Shown here in pieces: positions 1-11,434 of a stretch of 64,000 nt of DNA (position 1 is its first letter; each line of letters opens with the position of its first letter). Source of the DNA: Malania oleifera. Lineage: Eukaryota; Streptophyta; Magnoliopsida; Santalales; Ximeniaceae. The DNA is taken from NCBI RefSeq assembly GCF_029873635.1, contig NC_080422.1:3886001-3950000 (forward strand). Reading direction: 5' to 3'. The position numbers and the translations under genes were made by a program. Under the pieces are notes generated by a model. The model did not search any database. It worked only from the letters and a program-made list of their open reading frames with translations, and was not told where the DNA came from.

Positions 1-19
1 TTGACAGAAGATAGTGCAG

Positions 20-113
20 TTGACTTTGTGGTGGTGTCTTATTTGTTCATACTGTAACACTGCAATTCCATCATCATTCTCATGATTCCATGCCATGTTA
101 CCCAGTATAAAAG
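20..113 (+). promoter_or_regulatory. Core promoter of peptide gene A (W-box-like site and TATA box)
   Basis: TTGACT lies at 20-25, preceded by GATAGTG-like sequence. TATAAAAG lies at 106-113, about 60 bp before the start codon. The same two elements, similarly spaced, precede the other family members (TTGAC at 29732, 35599, 38719, 54237 and 59442). TTGAC[C/T] is the core bound by WRKY factors; that it acts here is inferred from conservation only. The rest of the upstream block lies outside the window. Confidence 0.6.
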
Positions 114-173
114 CACATCCCCACCCTCCCAAACCTCACCTCCATTACAACAGGGATAACCACAACATTTGCA

Positions 174-669
174 ATGGGACTTCGGATCAGAACACTAATT
201 CTTATTCTCCTCCTACTGTTTAGCCATTCTTCTGCAGGTAAGATGAAGTTTCACTATACATTATTTATACAAGATTTGCAAAGATTCAAGCAGCATATGC
301 AAGTAACATGAGTTCTAATTCATTCAACCCCGTGCAGGTAGAATCAAATCTGGCTTTGGCAATGGCATGAGTCCTGCAGACCCACACAGTGAGGTAACTT
401 TGCTGCAAACTTGCTAGCATGGATATTATATCATGTCCCATTTCAACCACAACGAGTCTTTATTCTTGAAAACTCTCTTAATCTATTGTCTATGAAATTA
501 AGTTCATGTCATTTAAAGTCATTTTTTGCTGATATATAACGTATGGGTTTTTTTTTAGGCCACTAAGGCTATGGAGGCATCCACGATGGACTATGAAAAG
601 CCAGGGCCAAATCCTAGGCATGACCACGGAAGGGACAAGCCCCCCCTCAGCACTGGCAGCACCAATTGA
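174..669 (+). CDS. PSY-like secreted peptide precursor, gene A (3 exons, 76 aa)
   Basis: Exons 174-237, 338-393 and 559-669; introns start GTAAG/GTAAC and end AG. Exon 1 encodes a signal peptide (MGLRIRT, then an Ile/Leu-rich core ending SHSSA). Exon 2 starts GRIKSGFG. Exon 3 encodes ATKAMEASTM, then Asp-Tyr at 589-594, then EKPGPNPRHDHGR and a DKPP tail ending in STN. The Asp-Tyr, Pro-Gly-x-Asn-Pro and His-Asp residues resemble the mature region of PSY/RaxX peptides, which are tyrosine-sulfated by TPST and secreted; this copy is the closest of the cluster to that pattern. The length (76 aa) fits such precursors. It is about 29 kb from the next family member, separated by transposons. Exon-intron structure is supported by exact agreement of splice positions with the other copies. 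The peptide-family name is inference; an RGF/GLV-type peptide is the main alternative, but the PPxHN end is missing. Confidence 0.75.
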
Positions 670-1639
670 CGCCATCATCTCAACATTAATGCCTTTAACC
701 ACTTACTGCAATAAAGGTTTATGCATCAAGGAGCGAAAGAATATTTTTAATCTCATGTAATGTCCCTAGAGAACTCTTAGTTGGCAATGGAAGATGATTT
801 TTCTATGCAATAAAAGCTCTCTCTCTTACCAGTTCTGTGAGATGTGTCTTTGTGTGTAACATTCTGCAGATTTTCTCTCTTTTCCTTTTTCTGCCTGAAA
901 GTTGTGAATTACAAAAGTGGGATAACCCTCTCCTAAACCCATAAATTCCTAATGCCTTGTCAATTTACCAACTCATGGCAGTACTGCAGAGAAATTTACC
1001 AACTAATGGAAAAATAATACTAAACAGACCTCTATTAGTTTTTTCGATTTGCTCGCTGTTCCACGGCAGCTCGGTTTATTATTCATTTCCAGAATACAGA
1101 CATACTGTGATAAGACAATGGACAAACGTGATAACCATGAAGACCAACATCTTTGACTGAGGCAAGTAGGACTTATTAATCGAAGGCAAACCCAAATAAT
1201 AATAATCATCATCATTGTGGATCAAAGGCAAACCAAGATTAAGATAGCCTAAGATTTATATTACTTATGTTCTGTTCAATCTCTTTTCTTGTCACTCTGA
1301 CACTTTCAACTAGAATCAAATCAAGTAGCAGTATGTTTTTTATAGAACACTTCACAAAACATAAGGCGAAGCATAGTTTTTTAGTATTTAAACCCATTCT
1401 CAAGTCCATACAGAAAAGGCTCACATGATTTTTATAAGGACCTTTGAGCAGAAAACATAATAGGAAATGAGAACAATAATTTGTGATTCAACAATTTCCA
1501 CAAAATATCTACCATGCTATAAAAATTCCAAAATACCTATTTAAATAAGTTGTTTTATGGTTCTAAAACTTGAGATCTTTCGAGCCACTGGCCTTCCGAG
1601 AAAACCACAAAGATTTTTGAGTGCGGTATCCTCCGAATA
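670..1639. other. 3' flank of gene A, no gene recognised
   Basis: An AATAAA-like stretch at about 709-714 (gcaataaagg) and another at 808-815 (gcaataaaag) could serve as polyadenylation signals for gene A. The remainder is AT-rich. Its short open frames show no family resemblance or codon signal that I can recognise. Confidence 0.5.
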
Positions 1640-1644
1640 TAAGC

Positions 1645-1808
1645 TGTTAGAACCGGAGGAGCCCATGGGTGGGCTTAATACACATGAGTGAACACCAACT
1701 TGACTCAAAAGCTTAAGCCTATTAGGTCTTGAGTCCAACCATGTATATAAGCACCCATCATCCACTCTATTTTTTCAATGTGGGACAAGCTCACAAGTGG
1801 AATTAACA
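1645..1808. mobile_element. Solo LTR of a TRIM-type element, TSD TAAGC
   Basis: A 164-bp unit begins TGTTAG and ends TTAACA, with identical 5-bp flanks TAAGC at 1640-1644 and 1809-1813. It matches the LTR-like units at 8405-9303, sharing the segments around CATGTATATAAGCACCCATC and CAATGTGGGACAA. No internal region is present, so it is a solo LTR. TGT...ACA ends plus a 5-bp duplication are diagnostic of LTR retrotransposon insertion. A TATATAAG inside the unit could be its own promoter TATA. Confidence 0.8.
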
Positions 1809-1813
1809 TAAGC

Positions 1814-4029
1814 CACAATTCAACAACATGAATGGAGGCAGGTATTTGATTTAGGGGTGGCTTTGCAAACTAAGAAAATTTCAAAAAAGAAAAAGAAAAA
1901 TGTGGAATTCTGAATTTTAACCCACCCAATTGGTATAAGTTTTCATTCCTACCCTCACAAGTACTTACTCCATCATTACAGTATGGTAATACATAGATTT
2001 CTCATCCACTAAATGGAATCATTTTTTTTTTTGGGTCAAATCCTCTCTAAGAACAATGCTTAATGGAATCACTGTTCAAGAATAAGGGTTTATTATGATG
2101 CTAGGAAAAGGCAAGCACCAAATTTCTAAAATCTGATTCAGGAAAACAGAAGTTTTTTTGTTTTTCTTTTTCCCCAAGGAGAAAAGCAAGCATCTATTAT
2201 CAAGATCATCGAAAGAACAATGCATTTTCAACAGTGAGTAAAAAGGGACTGTGCCTATCAATCTATCATGGTCTTAAATTTTCACAAAATTCTTGAAATT
2301 TTCATTGAAATTTCTAGTTTTCATCACCCTCAAAATTGAAATAGTAGTCGATTTTTGTCTTACATAATTTTCATTGAAATTTCAACGAATCATTCAAAAT
2401 TTGCTGAAATCTTGAAATTTTGGCGAAACTTGTCGAAATTTTAATTATAGAATAAAATTTCCTTAAAAATTCAAATAAGAGATTTAGGAACGAAGTGGAA
2501 TTTTTCTTTCTTAATTAATTTTATTTTTTTATCTGAAACAAAAAGATTATTATTAGGGTTTTTGAAATTATATGAAAAACTAAACTTACAACAATATTTT
2601 ATCTAACCAATCATGTCTAAATTATCATTATTTTTATAATAAATAGTATTTAAATGATTTATGAATTTCATTTGCATTAGCTGAATATGTTTAATGCACA
2701 TTATCTTACAAATATGTTTAGTACACATATTATATTATAACTTTTCTACCTCATACATAACATAGATATATTTTACTTGTAATTTACTAGTCCTAAGTTT
2801 TATCTTATTACGTCTATTAACCATTTTTATGAAGTTTTTAAAAAAGAATTCCATACTTACTGCTGATTGTTATTATTATTTTAAATCAAAATCAAAATCA
2901 AAATTGACATCGAAATCAAAATTTTCGTCGAAATTTCCATACTTTCAAAGTTTCAAAATTTGAGTTGAAATATAAATTTAGACTTGGTGCCCATTTCATT
3001 TCATCAATAACAATGGTAAAACTAGAACCTTTGATCAATAAGAACAATCACCCCTATCTTAATTTTTTTTATACTGTTAAAAATTTTAAAACATCAGTCG
3101 TTAATATGTACCAACGATCTAGTATAGTCTCATTAAAATCGACATTTAAGTAATCAAAATAGAAATTAAATATATTCCTCCCTTATTTTTTTTTCATGAA
3201 AAATGATTTTTTCCCCTTTTTTTTTTTCATCCCCACCATATTGGTAGGTAAGTATGGCATTTCTGCAGAAGGATAAGGATGTATATGGACCTGTTGAACC
3301 ATTTTTCATAGATTTAAATTTTTAAAGTTAACCTAAAATTATTTTGATTATTTCATTCTATTAATAAAATGCTATTGTGGGAAGCATTGTTTTTAGCATG
3401 TAACCCAAACATTAAATTAAATAATCCGTAAAATTACCAATCTATTTATTTATACCACCATCATTGTGATCAACCCATTTATGCCCGTGTAATTTTTTTA
3501 CCGTTGCCCTATCCAATCTTTAAAACTCTTCAAAAATTACCCCTTTACATGGGATCCATAAATATTTTTTTTTTTAAAAAAGAAATAAATTGCTGTATGG
3601 AAATGTATTAAGAATTTGTTTAAATTTTTTTTTATCCCAATGGGGACAATTGTCCACATTGGAATGCATGTAGATCTATCCATGATTAATACATTTGCTA
3701 TTAAGAAGGCAATATTTTTTAAAAAAATTATTAAAAATTTTTACTATTTCAATCTTAAATTGTATTAGTCAATCATTTTGTGGGCTTTGGTCCATCATGG
3801 AGAACACTGCTAACCCATTTGCACAATGCATAATGACAACACGATCGATTATGCGTGCTTTAAGTGTTTAAGACAAGACGATAATGACCACCATAAAAGT
3901 GTTTAAGAATAACATGACACTTTGTGCCTCATTAAGTGTTTAAGAGCAACACGATAATGGAATTGCGCCTCGAAGTGTTTAATTTTCTGGTTTTGTAACA
4001 ATTAGGGCATGGAAAATTAAAGCATTGAG
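1814..4029. other. AT-rich intergenic region with remnant of the peptide-gene distal upstream block
   Basis: Around 1915-2060 the sequence (CCCAATTGGTATAAG, TTTTCATTC, then TGGTAATACATAGATTTCTC) resembles 28455-28575 upstream of gene B and, more weakly, 34395-34490 upstream of gene C. This suggests the distal part of a family unit. From about 2275 to 2960 there are many degenerate GAAATTTC and TTTCGTCGAAA-like words in both orientations, possibly a decayed inverted-repeat element. The rest is plain AT-rich DNA. No convincing gene was found. Confidence 0.4.
3835..3985. repeat. Degenerate tandem repeat around 'AAGTGTTTAAG'
   Basis: The words AAGTGTTTAAGA and ACACGATAATG recur four times at about 45-bp spacing, with substitutions between copies. 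No coding pattern is visible. It lies just before the orphan promoter block. Confidence 0.5.
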
Positions 4030-4265
4030 CATTTGAGATTGTGAGAAAGAGATGGAGAGATGGAGAGATGGGGTGGGCCGGTTGCTTTGATGCTGAGCTT
4101 CAAGGGAAGTGCCCTTCTTTCTTGTGACAATGACTGTCAATAGAATTTGCAAAAACAAAAATGCTTGTTTAGGTATAGTTCCCTAGTTTACTTTTGGGGA
4201 CCCCCCCTCCTTTACTATTGTGTGGTCCTATCCTGCCCATAGCCATACAATATGATGAGTGTCAT
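4030..4265 (+). pseudogene. Orphan upstream region of a lost peptide-gene copy
   Basis: GCTTCAAGGGAAGTGCCCTT, TGTGACAATGACTGTC, then GGGGACCCCCCCTCC and CCCATAGCCATACAAT align in order with the distal promoter of gene G (59036-59210) and of B and B' (29340-29510, 38350-38500). The alignment stops at about 4265, where MITE-bearing sequence begins. No exon of the family follows, so this is a promoter fragment without a gene. Confidence 0.6.
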
Positions 4266-4386
4266 GTTGGTGCACTTTCATCTCCACTTACCCTTTTGTC
4301 CTCAATTAAAGGGTTACCCCATTTTGCAATATTCCTAATTGTAATAAGACTAGGAGGGCTAGTGGAAATGAGGTAAAGGAGGGATA

Positions 4387-4563
4387 GCGATTTTAATAGT
4401 TGGCTCAACTAAATTTTGACGGAGTATACGAAATTTGGTTGAGAATCACATTTATTCTGTATGAGATTTGTTTATTTTTAAATCTCATGTTCAATGGGGG
4501 CTATTTTTAATTCCATTTTCATGTGTTCGGTTGAAATTTAGTTGAACCTGCTATTGAGATCTT
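4387..4563. mobile_element. MITE copy 1
   Basis: The left end (GGCTCAACTAAATTT at about 4402) and right end (AAATTTAGTTGAACC, about 4534-4549) are inverted copies of each other. Together with flanking AATAGT/CTATT words they form terminal inverted repeats of roughly 28 bp. The interior contains TTGTTTATTTTTAAATCTCA, shared with copy 2. There is no coding capacity. The inverted ends and ~180-bp size fit a MITE; the superfamily is unknown because a clear TSD was not resolved. Confidence 0.6.
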
Positions 4564-4737
4564 TAGTCTTTATTTATCCTCTTTTAACATTAGAATTGGT
4601 GCACTTTCATCTCCACTTTCTCTTTTGTCCTCACAAAGAGGAATCCCAATCTTACAATATTCCTGATTGTCAAAAAATCAAGAGGGATAGTGGAATTTGA
4701 GACTTTAGTTGTGCTAGAATGGTATAAATGAAGACTA

Positions 4738-4915
4738 AAGATTTCAATAGTAGGCTCAACTAAATTTAGACCAAACAAACGAAAATTTGATTGATAATAG
4801 CATTTATTTTGTGGGGGGTTTGTTTATTTTTAAATCTCACATTGAATAAAACCCATTTTGGTCCCATTTTCATGTATGCTGGTGAAATTCAATTAAGCCT
4901 ACTATTGAGATCTTT
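4738..4915. mobile_element. MITE copy 2
   Basis: The left end reads AAGATTTCAATAGTAGGCTC and the right end reads GCCTACTATTGAGATCTT, which are inverted copies. The interior resembles copy 1 about 350 bp upstream. The flanking spacers also repeat (GGTGCACTTTCATCTCCACT at 4269 and 4600), so MITE and flank were duplicated together. Confidence 0.65.
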
Positions 4916-4930
4916 AATCTTTATTTATCC

Positions 4931-7900
4931 TATAGGAGATATAGTCAAGAAGTGGAGAAAGAGTTCCTAGTTACAAAATGTAAACTGGATTATTGGGAAA
5001 AAAGGGAGGAAACCCATGTTGCTTAGATAGCGAAGAAGCAATGGTTGGTGGAGGGTGATCAAAATTCTAAGTTTTTTCATGAATTCTTCAATGATTAATT
5101 CTATGGTCTTAGAGGATGGTACAGTTCTGGTGTCCCCTGAGGAGATTCATAAAGGTGCAGTTAAGCATTTTCAAAATTTTCTCTCAGAACAGTCTACTAG
5201 AGCATTACTTGATTTGAGCCAACCTATTTTTAAGGAGATATTAGATGAAGAAAATGAGTATTTGGTCAAAGATCCTTCAAAAATGGAGCTGAAAATAGTT
5301 CTAAATTCTATCCCAAAAGATAGTAGTCCAAGACCTGATGGTTTTGGATAAGGATTTTAAAAATCTTGTTGGGATTTTGTTAAAGAGGATTTTTGGAAGC
5401 TGCCAAGGAATTTTTCGGTGGGGCGCCTCTACCCAGATTTTTCACCTCTTCGTATTTTGTTTTTATCCCTAAGGTGAAGGATCCAAGAAGCTTTGAAAAG
5501 TTTAGACCAATTAGCTCATGTTCTGTCGCATACAATTTTTTTTTTAAAGATTATTGTAGACTGATTGACGCGTTACCTGAATAGAATTATCTCTCCAGAG
5601 CAAGGGGCTTTTCTCCCTGGTAAAAGTATTTTTGAAAATATTACTCTGGCGCAGGAAATGGTTCACTCAATCAATAGAAAGAGTAAAAGGGGTAATATAG
5701 TATTAAAAGTGGATATGGAAAAGGCTTATGATTGGGTTGGCTGAAGATTTTTAACTTGGGTCTTGGAGGGTTTTGGCTTTTCTAGTCATGTTTGTAATTT
5801 AATAGCAGAATGTGTTAAGACCCCATGGTTTTCGATCATGATGAATGGTACGTATAGGGGTTTTTTCAAGTCTCAATGGGGCCTTCGGTAAGGTGATCCA
5901 CTATCTCCATATTTATTTATTTTGATGGAAAAAATTCTTTCTAGATTATTATTTTTTTTTTGAGAAAGGCAGAATTGGAAACTTTTATCTTCCAAGGGGA
6001 GCTCCTTTAGTCTCTCATTTATTATATGTGGATGACTTACTTGTTTTTGCTAACGGAGAAAGGAGATCTTTGAAGATGCTTTTGAAGACATTATATTTGT
6101 ATGAAAGTTGGTTTGACTAATTAATCAACAAGGAGAAATCAACTCTTTTTTTTGTCCAAACAGATCAACATTTCCAGAAGAAGGGGGCTATTACGATTGA
6201 CAGGTTTTGCAGAAGGAAATTTTCCAATAATGTACCTTGGGGAAACTTTGATTTCTGGTTGCCTTACTGCTAGAATGCTTGAATCATTGGTCTCAAAAAT
6301 TTGAAATAAGGTGGCGAGTTGGAAGATGAGGTTGCCGTCTCAGGGAGGTTGCCTCATCCTTATTCGGAAGGTTTTATTATGCATGACGGCATATACGCTA
6401 GCGATTCTCTCAGTTCCTTTGGTGGTGATTAGAAATACTAATTCCATTCTCTCTTCTTTTCTCTGGGAAGAGAGTAATGGTAAGGCGAAAATGAAATGGT
6501 GTGCTTGGTCAAAGGTTTGTAAACCCCTAAAAGAAAGGGGTGTTGGCATAAGGGACCTTAATGACGTTCAAAGATCTTTTCACATGAAGTTTGCTTAGAG
6601 ACTGATGGCGTTAGATAATATTTGGACCTATTTCTTTAAGGCTAAATATGTTAAATCAAGTCACATGGCTTCAACCAATTATACTTCTGCAAGCTCTCAG
6701 TTTTGGAATACAATCTTAAAGGTGTTCCCAGAGGTTTGTGAGAATGTTTATGTGAAGGTTAGAGAAGGAAAAACTTCTTTTTGGTTTAATAAGTGGTTGA
6801 GAAGTGGTCCCCTTGTTGAGTGTTCTTACATGGTCCAGAATCCTGAGTTTAAGATTCAAGACTGTTGGGAGTCTAAGAATTGAGATACTGATATGCTGAA
6901 AGATTTGGTAGGGGTCCCCAAAATGGATGAGATTTTTTTGTCGTCTATAAAGCACAAATCAGGGCCTGATGTGTTTATTTAGAAGGTCTATACCTCGACT
7001 TGGGAGGTAATAAAAATTAAAGGGGAGCAGTACTAATGGATGGAGTGGGTTTGGCATAAACTACTCCCTAAGAAAGTATCAATATGTATGTGGAAAGCCA
7101 TGTTCCAATGTCTTCGTGTAGATGAGAGAGTGCGTAAACTGGGAGTTGATATGGTTTCATGTTGCAACTGCTACGTGGATAAAAAATAGGAATCTCTCAA
7201 TCATTTTCTAAGTACGTGATCCATCGCAAGTATGGTATGGAAGAGAGCAACGTCTGTCTTGGGAATTCTAAATTTTGATGATGAACCATGGAGGGTGAAA
7301 ATTAGTAGAGGGTTCATATGTGCCAAAAAATCAACCCAAAAAAGGTACGATCATCGGTTTGTTACCTACTATAATCTCTTGGAGACTATGAATCAGACGT
7401 TATAAAACCCGCATGGAAGATAAGAATGAGTCGGGGAATGAAGTTTGGTTATCGGTGAGGTTTTGTTTTGAAAAAATTGCAAAAGGCATGAAGGGTTCTC
7501 TGCCTTCTATTGATCATAATTTATTGGAAGAGTTCCAAGTGAAAATGATAACATCAAAGGTTCGAACTCCTTGAAAAGAAGTATGGGAAAAACCTCCTGT
7601 AGGTTGGTTGAAGCTAAATATAGATGACTATTGTAGAGAAAATTCGGGTTCTTGTGGTGGTGGTGGTGGTATCATTTGCGACTCATCGGGTAATATTAAG
7701 GTCCCTTTCTCTGAAAAATTTGAGTTAGGTACTAATAATGGAGCGAAGTTGTAGTTTCTAACTAGTGGTGTTCGACTCTGTAAAGAGTTGGGACATCAGA
7801 ATATTTATATTGAAAGTGATTCAGAATTGGTGGTGGGATGGATCACATTAGGAATTTGCTCCTCTAGGTACTTATGAGACTTTTGAAAATTATTAGAGGA

Positions 7901-8389
7901 GGAGCTACAAGGTCTTTAGTTCTCTATAAAACACCAATTTAGAGAAGGTAATCAGGTGGCAAATTACTTGACTTGTCAAGGCGAGGGAAGTAACACGAGG
8001 AGATATTTTGTAGTTGATGTGCTGTTGAGTAAAATGAGAGGTCTCATTCATATGGATAAGATGAGTATTCCAAGCCTTCATCATTAATTGTCATTATTTG
8101 GTTCTCCTTTGTTTTCCTTTGGTTTTTTTTTGTAGGTAATTGACATTAGTTTTGTAGGTAATTTGTTTATGTTTGTGTTTGTTTGTTTTGATTACATATT
8201 GGCATGTTTAGATTGTTTTAGTTGGATAATAGTACAAGTTTGGATAGACTTGTATTGGTTTTGATGCATGGGCTGATTTTGATACTTTATTTGTAAATCT
8301 CATGTGGCATGTTTGTAACCACGATTTTTCTCGGCCATAAGTGAGGGCTATCAATATATTTGGGGTTTTTCGTAAAAAAAAAAAAAAAA
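4931..8389 (+). mobile_element. Decayed L1-type LINE (RT, zinc-knuckle-like and RNase H regions), 5'-truncated, poly(A) tail
   Basis: Translated pieces in order: a linker with WLVEGDQNSKFFH-like residues (near 5041-5085); DSSPRPDGFG (near 5320, the SPGPDGF motif of non-LTR reverse transcriptase); FIPKVKDPRSFEKFRPIS (near 5460-5510); SPEQGAFLPGKSIFENITLAQE (near 5596-5655); LKVDMEKAYD (near 5705); YVDDLLVFANGE, the catalytic Y-x-DD box (near 6020-6055); then a C-terminal RVT zinc-knuckle-type stretch and an RNase H start (GWLKLNID, near 7600). Many stops and frameshifts break it. There is no endonuclease, so it is 5'-truncated. It ends at a poly(A) of about 16 at 8374-8389. It is a dead copy. 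Confidence 0.85.
8318..8350 (+). repeat. LINE 3' block shared with gypsy 3' regions
   Basis: GTAACCACGATTTTTC followed by GGCCATAAGTGAGGG, just before the LINE poly(A) tail. Related copies: 17716-17748 (+, gypsy element), 21426-21459 (-, older gypsy element), 27070-27100 (-, LINE tail) and 37207-37236 (-, LINE tail). The most conserved part is GCCATAAGTGAGGG. Confidence 0.7.
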
Positions 8390-8404
8390 GTATGTGTGTG
8401 TGTG

Positions 8405-9303
8405 TGTGCGAACACCAATTTGATCCAAAAACTCAAGCTTATTGAGTCTTAAGCCCAACCATGTATATAAACACCCACCACCCACTCTATTTTTTCAATG
8501 TGGGACAAACTCACAAGTGAATTTTTCTATAATTTCCTCCTCACTTGTGAGTTTCAACTACTCCCTGAAATGAAAATCATCTCCCTCATGGGAGCAAACC
8601 CAATTCTTTAATAATTGTTCAAGTGGACCTTATCATCACACTTACGTACCTCAAATTGCATTTCACATGCTTCCAAACCAATTTTACCTCACACGTCTTG
8701 ACCCAAAAGCTTAAACTTATTGAGTCTTGGGTTCAATCATGTATATAAGCACCCATCATCCACTCTATTTCTTCAGTGTGAAACAAACTCAGAAGTGGAA
8801 TTCTCAACAATTTCCCCCTCACTTATGAGTTCCAATTACTCACTCTTGAACGAAAATCATCTTTTTCATGAGAGCAACCCCAATTTTCCAATAGTTGCTC
8901 AAGTAGACCTTACTACTGCGACTTACATGCCTTAGAATGCATTCCATACGCTTTCGAACCAATCCTATGTCTCACGTCTTGACCCTACTTGAATCCATCT
9001 TCTAGGTCTAAATGATCCATATTGGCCTTAGTCACACACTTGGTCCTCCAATTGTTAGCGCATCAGGAGAATTAGCTTTATGCCTCCACTTTTATGATGT
9101 TCCATGCCCAGAGTTACGAATCATCAACTTTGATACCACTTGTTAGTACCTAAGGGGTCCATAGGTAGGTTTGATATACATGGGCGAACACTAGCTTGAA
9201 AAGCTTAAACTTATTGAGTTTTGGATTCAACTATGTATATAAGTACCTATCATGCGCTCTATTTTTTCAATGTGGGACAAACTCGCAAGTGGAATTCTGA
9301 ACA
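8405..9303 (-). mobile_element. Rearranged TRIM cluster: three LTR copies with PBS and polypurine tracts
   Basis: LTR-like units end at about 8530, 8809 and 9303; the last (9142-9303) is complete, TGTTAG to GAACA. Read on the minus strand, the 9303-9142 LTR is followed by TGGTATCAAAG (9129-9139), a primer-binding site complementary to initiator Met tRNA. The internal part then leads to GTGAGGGGGAAAT (8810-8822), a polypurine tract abutting the next LTR. The third unit has a similar tract (about 8531-8550). The 8700-8809 LTR is fused to internal-type sequence (CACGTCTTGACCC occurs at both 8691 and 8977), so recombination scrambled the array. No coding capacity, as expected for TRIMs. Confidence 0.75.
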
Positions 9304-9762
9304 TTTTTACATATAAATTTTTTTTTTATGTCTACAATCAACCTTGATCTCCTAATTAAAATATCTCTCTACAAATCTTATCTTAGGGAAATTTAGTGTA
9401 TTAACTTACAAAAAATTATAGTTGACTAGAGATTTAGTTAAGGTTATGCTTGGTACATTTAATTAACATAATGCTTATTTTTAAGGAAAAAAATACATAG
9501 CATAAGATTATGATAGTTTGCAGAAGAGGATGCCTTGTCAGCAACAAAATAAAATACCATATTTTTTAAATAGATAAAAATTGTTTTCAAATTTCACCTA
9601 GATAGAAAAACATAAGTTTTCGTGTGAGCAATTTTTTTAAAAAATATATACATTTTACAAGCAAAACATAACTTAATTGTTTGATATTGAACCCTTGTGA
9701 TCTGCTTTTTAAGCAAAAAAAAAAAAAAAAAAAAAAACTTAATTGTTTGACATAATAAATAA
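9304..9762. other. AT-rich spacer with poly(A)/poly(T) runs
   Basis: There is an A-run at about 9715-9736. The stretches around ACTTAATTGTTTGA at 9671 and 9738 are repeated on either side of it. No gene was recognised. Confidence 0.4.
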
Positions 9763-10433
9763 CTTAACAACAACAACAATAACAAGTCTTAAATTTCACT
9801 AGGTGGGGTAAGGTACACAATCCTTTTCCGCCAATTCATGATTGAGACCACTTTCCTCTACTACATTAAGAATTATTAAATTCTTTTTCACTACTTCATT
9901 TCAAGTTAGGTATAATGCCTATATTATTATGCATATGCTTGTTCCTTAATTTATGTTTTAATGTTATATTACTCGTCCACCTTAACATTTGTATTTTGAT
10001 AACTTTTACTTTTTGTAAATGTTGTTTTTTAGTTGTTCAACATTTTGAACCATAGAGCATAGTTGGTATTATAGTTATCCTATAAAAATTTTATTTTAAT
10101 TTTAATGGCATTTTACGATCACATAACACGCATGACGCACTCTCCCATTTAATTCTATGTATTATACCTTTTCAATTTTTCCTTTCGCTTGTATAATAAA
10201 ATCAAGATATCGAAATGTATAAGTTTTATTAATATCTTAATTATCAAGTTTAATCTTCTCTTCACTACTCCTCCTTACATTATTAAAATTATATTTCATA
10301 TATTATGTCATATTCCTCGTTATCTTAAACCTTTAGACTCTAAAGTACTTCTCCAAAATTATAACCTAGATTTCAATGCACTCCTACTTCCATCAATTAA
10401 GGCTATATCATCGGTAAATAACATATACCTGTA
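9763..10433 (-). mobile_element. RTE-type LINE fragment (RT C-terminal part and 3' end), antisense
   Basis: On the minus strand the segment near 10380-10432 translates to MLFTDDIALID, matching the [F/Y]ADD catalytic box of reverse transcriptase. It is followed by WRSTLESKGL-like residues (near 10330). The minus-strand 3' end carries CCCCACCTAGTG and finishes in a TTG repeat (9767-9785), the typical 3' end of plant RTE elements. Stops and frameshifts are frequent. It is cut at 10433 by the LTR to its right. Family assignment is from remembered consensus features. Confidence 0.65.
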
Positions 10434-11041
10434 ACGACTCGAAAATTTAAACTGCTATAAATATAGAAATACTCTCTGATACCAACTGTAATGACTTGAA
10501 AATTTAAATTACTATAAATATAGAAATACTCTCTGATACCACAAACATATATATATATATAAATGCAACTCGCCCTAACCAGGGAATCCTGGGTGCACCT
10601 GCCATTACTGAAATTAAAACCATACAGCGGAAGATTTCTAAAACATCCAAACACTTTACCAGAGTTCTAACTATTCCCAAATACATACATCTAACTACAT
10701 GTTTATTTAATACAACCAAACCAAATGACAAAATAAAACCACCGGTGACTCACCAGGTCTTTCTAGCACCCCAAAACGTCTAATCCCTGCCTCGTAGTAT
10801 GCTAGGCACGATTCCCTGAAGGTCCTGAAAATGATTTGTATAATGGGGTGAGACACTTCTCAGTGAGACGGATTATATTATTATCAGTGTGTGGCTAGCA
10901 TGAGTTCCCATTTGAATATAAAATTCCATCATTTAAGTGTATATGAAAATGACATTTAAACTGTACTAATCAGTATATCTGAAAATATATAATTTCTCAA
11001 TAATAATCTGTCGGTTCAATATAGCCCATTTATAGTAAATT
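10434..11041 (-). mobile_element. Distal part of the LTR of an older minus-strand gypsy element
   Basis: This is the continuation of the LTR at 19705-21283, split by the nested element 11042-19699. It ends TGTAACGACTCG at 10434 (minus strand ...GTTACA). A 53-bp terminal piece including TGGTATCAGAGAG is tandemly duplicated (10434-10486 and 10487-10540). The shared LTR motif GGTGAGACACTTCTCAGT is at 10845-10864. AAATT at 11037-11041 is the target-site copy for the nested element. Confidence 0.7.
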
Positions 11042-11361
11042 TGTAAGAACCCGAATCGTGATAAATGTGTTAAATAAATAAGAGAGGGGCAAAATTGGGA
11101 ATTTGGCAGATTTCGTCGACGAAGCCATATTTCGTCGACGAAGCCTTTGTTCTTCTTGTCGACGAAATTTAGAGACTTGTTGACGAGGAGAAGCCGAGGA
11201 GTCTCGAAAAAACCGGAGATGCCAGATTCGTCGACGAGACCACCAATTCATCGACGAAGTCAATGAAAGATTCGTCGACGAAGGCACCATTTCGTCGACG
11301 AATTGGGTTGGGTCAAAGGGTTATAAATAGGAAATTTCATTACTTCTTCACTAAGTTACTT

Positions 11362-11434
<73 letters not shown>

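Noticed and set aside
174..669. RGF/GLV or phytosulfokine identity for the peptide genes
   Set aside because: Asp-Tyr fits RGF too, but the conserved PPxHN C-terminus is missing and the YIYTQ core of phytosulfokine is absent; PGAN after Asp-Tyr points to PSY-like instead.
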